A stretch of 7,284 bases of DNA from Vulcanimicrobiota bacterium (GTDB lineage Bacteria; Vulcanimicrobiota; Vulcanimicrobiia; Vulcanimicrobiales; Vulcanimicrobiaceae). The stretch lies in assembly GCA_014305015.1 (NCBI GenBank), contig JACRUB010000187.1:1-7284 (forward strand), read 5' to 3'. Below, one piece after another: positions 5,700-7,284 of the stretch (positions within the stretch are counted from its first letter, which is position 1; each line of letters opens with the position of its first letter). Under the pieces are notes generated by a model that saw nothing but the letters and a program-made list of their open reading frames with translations, did no database searches and was not told the DNA's origin. Made by a program: the position numbers and the translations under genes.

Positions 5700-6593
5700 A
5701 TGATACATATTAATCTTATCGAGACAACCGTAGCCCCGAAGCATACGCCAAAGCCCAAATGGCTTAAGGTGCAGCTGCCGCGTGGCGACGATTACGAGCG
5801 CGTAAAGGCCAAAGTCAACACGCTTGGCTTAAACACCGTTTGCAAAGAAGCCATGTGCCCGAATCTCGCGGAATGTTGGGGCGCCGGCACCGCTACAATC
5901 ATGATCTTAGGTGATACATGCACGCGCGGCTGCCGTTTCTGCAACGTTAAAACCGGAAACCCGCGCGGCGAAGTTGATTGGATGGAACCCGTTCGAGTCG
6001 CAGAAGCGGTTCGCGATTTAGGCTGGCAGTATTTGGTCGTCACCGCGGTAGACCGCGACGATCTCGCGGACGGCGGCGCACTTATTTTTGCAAATACCAT
6101 TCGAGCAATTCATGAAAAAGTGCCGGGGGCAAAAGTGGAAGTCCTCACCGGCGATTATCGCGGCGACTTAAACGCACTCGACATCGTTCTCGATGCAAAG
6201 CCCGACGTGTTCGCCCATAATCTGGAAACCGTGCGGCGCCTTACACCAAGGGTTCGCGACAAACGTGCAAAGTACGATCAGTCGCTCTCAATCCTCAGAC
6301 ATGCAAAGCAGCATGCACCGCAGCGGTATACAAAAACGTCGCTGATGCTCGGCCTGGGCGAAACCATGGAAGAGATTGAAATCGCAATGGATGACGCCCG
6401 CGCAATCGGCGTCGACATCTTCACCATGGGGCAGTACTTACAGCCGAGCAAGAAACATCTGCCCGTCGTCGAGTTCGTTACGCCTGAGTGTTTTGAAGAA
6501 TTGCGCGTCCTTGGAGTATCCAAAGGCTTTCATCAAGTCGTCTCGAGCCCGCTCTCGCGCAGTTCCTATCACGCGGAGCAAGCTTTCCACTAA
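5700..6593 (+). CDS. lipA: Lipoyl synthase (radical SAM, LipA)
   Basis: Radical-SAM enzyme that inserts two sulfurs into protein-bound octanoyl groups to make lipoyl groups, completing the pathway begun by LipB. The 297-residue protein, normal for the family, has both 4Fe-4S clusters: the auxiliary C48-X4-C53-X5-C59 and the radical-SAM CTRGCRFC (C74, C78, C81), plus the C-terminal RSSY (287-290) whose Ser ligates the auxiliary cluster. WLKVQLPRG (21-29), CPNLAECWG, VTAVDRDDLADGG and TSLMLGLGET are also typical. ATG 5700 is the first plausible start; no clear Shine-Dalgarno sequence precedes it, and the next in-frame GTG (V24) would remove part of the conserved N-terminus. It follows lipB after 111 bases of repeat-rich sequence, so read-through or its own promoter are both possible. 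All catalytic residues are intact. Confidence 0.96.
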   Translation: MIHINLIETTVAPKHTPKPKWLKVQLPRGDDYERVKAKVNTLGLNTVCKEAMCPNLAECWGAGTATIMILGDTCTRGCRFCNVKTGNPRGEVDWMEPVRVAEAVRDLGWQYLVVTAVDRDDLADGGALIFANTIRAIHEKVPGAKVEVLTGDYRGDLNALDIVLDAKPDVFAHNLETVRRLTPRVRDKRAKYDQSLSILRHAKQHAPQRYTKTSLMLGLGETMEEIEIAMDDARAIGVDIFTMGQYLQPSKKHLPVVEFVTPECFEELRVLGVSKGFHQVVSSPLSRSSYHAEQAFH

Positions 6594-6600
6594 CTCGGGT

Positions 6601-6753
6601 GTTACGGGAGCGGATCTCGGCATCACAGACCGGAGCGGCGGCGCGATTGCTTTAGAGCACCCGCTTGGGTCGCCAGGTGCGCGCCTGATGACCACGCTAT
6701 TGTACGATTTCTCGAGCGATTATCGACGAAGAAGGGCTAGTTATGTTTATTGC
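6601..6753 (+). pseudogene. Relic of a thiolase (acetyl-CoA acetyltransferase) C-terminus
   Basis: One frame, opening just after the lipA stop, reads ADLGITDRSGGAIALEHPLG (6610-6669), then SPGARLMTTLLYDF and RRRASYVYC. This matches the thiolase C-terminal loop, normally N-G-G-A-I-A-L-G-H-P-L-G-A-S-G-A-R with TLL and R-R. The catalytic His is kept but the preceding Gly is Glu, the Val-Asn before the Gly pair is lost, and the final Cys-x-Gly-Gly-Gly segment is unrecognisable. Only about 45-50 of roughly 390 codons remain and there is no start of its own, so it cannot be a working thiolase. The upstream part would have been where lipA now ends, so a deletion or rearrangement joined the fragments. 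The 3' boundary is approximate and overlaps the next gene. Confidence 0.62.
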
Positions 6754-7249
6754 GCACGTTGCTCTGCATCTTGGACTCTGTTCTGCGATGAAGTCGAAGC
6801 CACCCGAGGCGCCGATTGCCATTCATGTAAAACTTGTAAACTTGGGGCGTGAGACGGCATTCAATCAAAGTTTTACCGTCCAGCGAGGGTACGACCGGCA
6901 GTTGGTTGTGGAATTTGACACGACGCGCGGGACATACCACATGACGGTCGAGGCCCCTCAGTATCACTGCACCGCCTCGGATTGGCTGGCGCTTGCGCCG
7001 GATACGGTGCGCAACGTCAACGAAGAATTAGCGCCCGGGCTTCCAAAACCCACCAAACCGATGATCGTCTTCGGGCTTTTGCCGCTATCCTTTGGCAGCG
7101 CACACCCAGTAATGCAACTCTTCGATCGCGATAAGAATGGTTGCGATAAGCCAATCACCGAGCCACTCCCCTCGCATATTGATTCCGAAACCGATAGTGA
7201 TGCGTACTACGCATGGCTGTACTCCGATCCTGGACTTGACCCGGTTTAA
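6743..7249 (+). CDS. Hypothetical protein, beta-rich, family not recognised
   Basis: A 168-residue protein starting at ATG 6743 with GAAGGG six bases upstream. The first 15 residues (MFIAHVALHLGLCSA) are hydrophobic but lack a basic n-region and a proper lipobox, so a signal peptide is doubtful. The next part alternates strand-like segments (IAIHVKLVNLG, RQLVVEFDT, TYHMTVEAPQYHC), compatible with a small beta-sandwich such as a transthyretin- or carboxypeptidase-regulatory-like fold; this is only a pattern impression. C76 and C134 could form a disulfide if exported. The C-terminus is acidic and aromatic (SETDSDAYYAWLY, 148-160). The 5' end overlaps the thiolase relic in another frame. The clear ribosome binding site and protein-like composition favour a real gene. 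It lies in the lpd-lipB-lipA direction, but nothing ties it to lipoate. Confidence 0.6.
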   Translation: MFIAHVALHLGLCSAMKSKPPEAPIAIHVKLVNLGRETAFNQSFTVQRGYDRQLVVEFDTTRGTYHMTVEAPQYHCTASDWLALAPDTVRNVNEELAPGLPKPTKPMIVFGLLPLSFGSAHPVMQLFDRDKNGCDKPITEPLPSHIDSETDSDAYYAWLYSDPGLDPV

Positions 7250-7265
7250 TGGACAAGTGGTTTAG

Positions 7266-7284
7266 GCAATTTTGAATTGCTCTT
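7266..7284 (+). terminator. Possible weak terminator hairpin after the hypothetical gene
   Basis: GCAATT (7266-7271) and AATTGC (7275-7280) form a perfect 6-bp stem with a TTG loop, followed by TCTT at the window end. It sits 17 bases after the stop of the 168-residue gene. The stem is AT-rich and any T run is cut off by the window edge, so the call is weak. Confidence 0.25.

Noticed and set aside
5699..5704. TATGAT overlapping the lipA start as a promoter -10
   Set aside because: A transcript starting there would lack the lipA start codon, and there is no -35 partner.
1..7284. CRISPR array, tRNA or rRNA gene, transposase, phage or integron components
   Set aside because: No regularly spaced direct repeats, cloverleaf candidates or mobile-element proteins were seen on either strand.

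Overview
The window is a gene-dense stretch of a bacterial chromosome, moderately GC-rich by eye. It uses GTG and TTG starts freely, and its genes form two divergent sets. Taxonomy cannot be fixed from this sequence. The adenine glycosylase has the short, Nudix-less C-terminus that I associate with actinobacterial MutY, while the GC-rich intergenic repeats and general style would also fit an uncultured, environment-derived lineage. I would not name a phylum.

Minus strand, 3213 down to 1: a tightly packed operon reads leftward. It starts with a MocR-type regulator (GntR winged helix fused to a fold-type I aminotransferase). Next come an aminoglycoside nucleotidyltransferase of the ANT(3'')/ANT(9) (AadA) family and a MutY-type A/G-specific adenine DNA glycosylase. 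Last is the first 18 codons of a fourth gene cut by the window edge. The first two junctions are identical 4-base GTGA stop/start overlaps. At the third, the mutY stop codon is embedded in the next gene's likely ribosome binding site (TAGGAG).

Intergenic 3214-3422: the divergent control region. It holds a G/C-tract element with two competing hairpins (3293-3324) and three copies of the 8-mer ATCGTGCC in alternating orientation. The last two copies form an 8-bp palindrome just upstream of the preferred lpd start (TTG 3423, GGAG at 3411).

Plus strand, 3423 to 6593: dihydrolipoamide dehydrogenase (lpd), octanoyltransferase (lipB) and lipoyl synthase (lipA), together a protein-lipoylation set. 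LipB attaches octanoate to carrier domains, LipA inserts the sulfurs, and Lpd reoxidises the finished lipoyl arm. Two oddities stand out. LipB has Gln148 where the catalytic lysine is expected, although the cysteine (Cys182) is present. In addition, the only usual in-frame start of lipB lies inside a short palindromic repeat. The lipB-lipA gap is full of inverted repeats and resembles the element upstream of lpd.

Plus strand, 6594 to 7284: just after lipA is an open-frame relic of a thiolase C-terminus, including the catalytic-histidine loop in mutated form. An unrecognised 168-residue beta-rich protein overlaps its end. A small AT-rich hairpin lies at the window edge. I see no CRISPR, tRNA, rRNA, transposase or phage gene. 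The most rewarding leads are the LipB active-site change, the repeat-derived lipB start, the divergent regulator/lipoate arrangement and the thiolase fossil.
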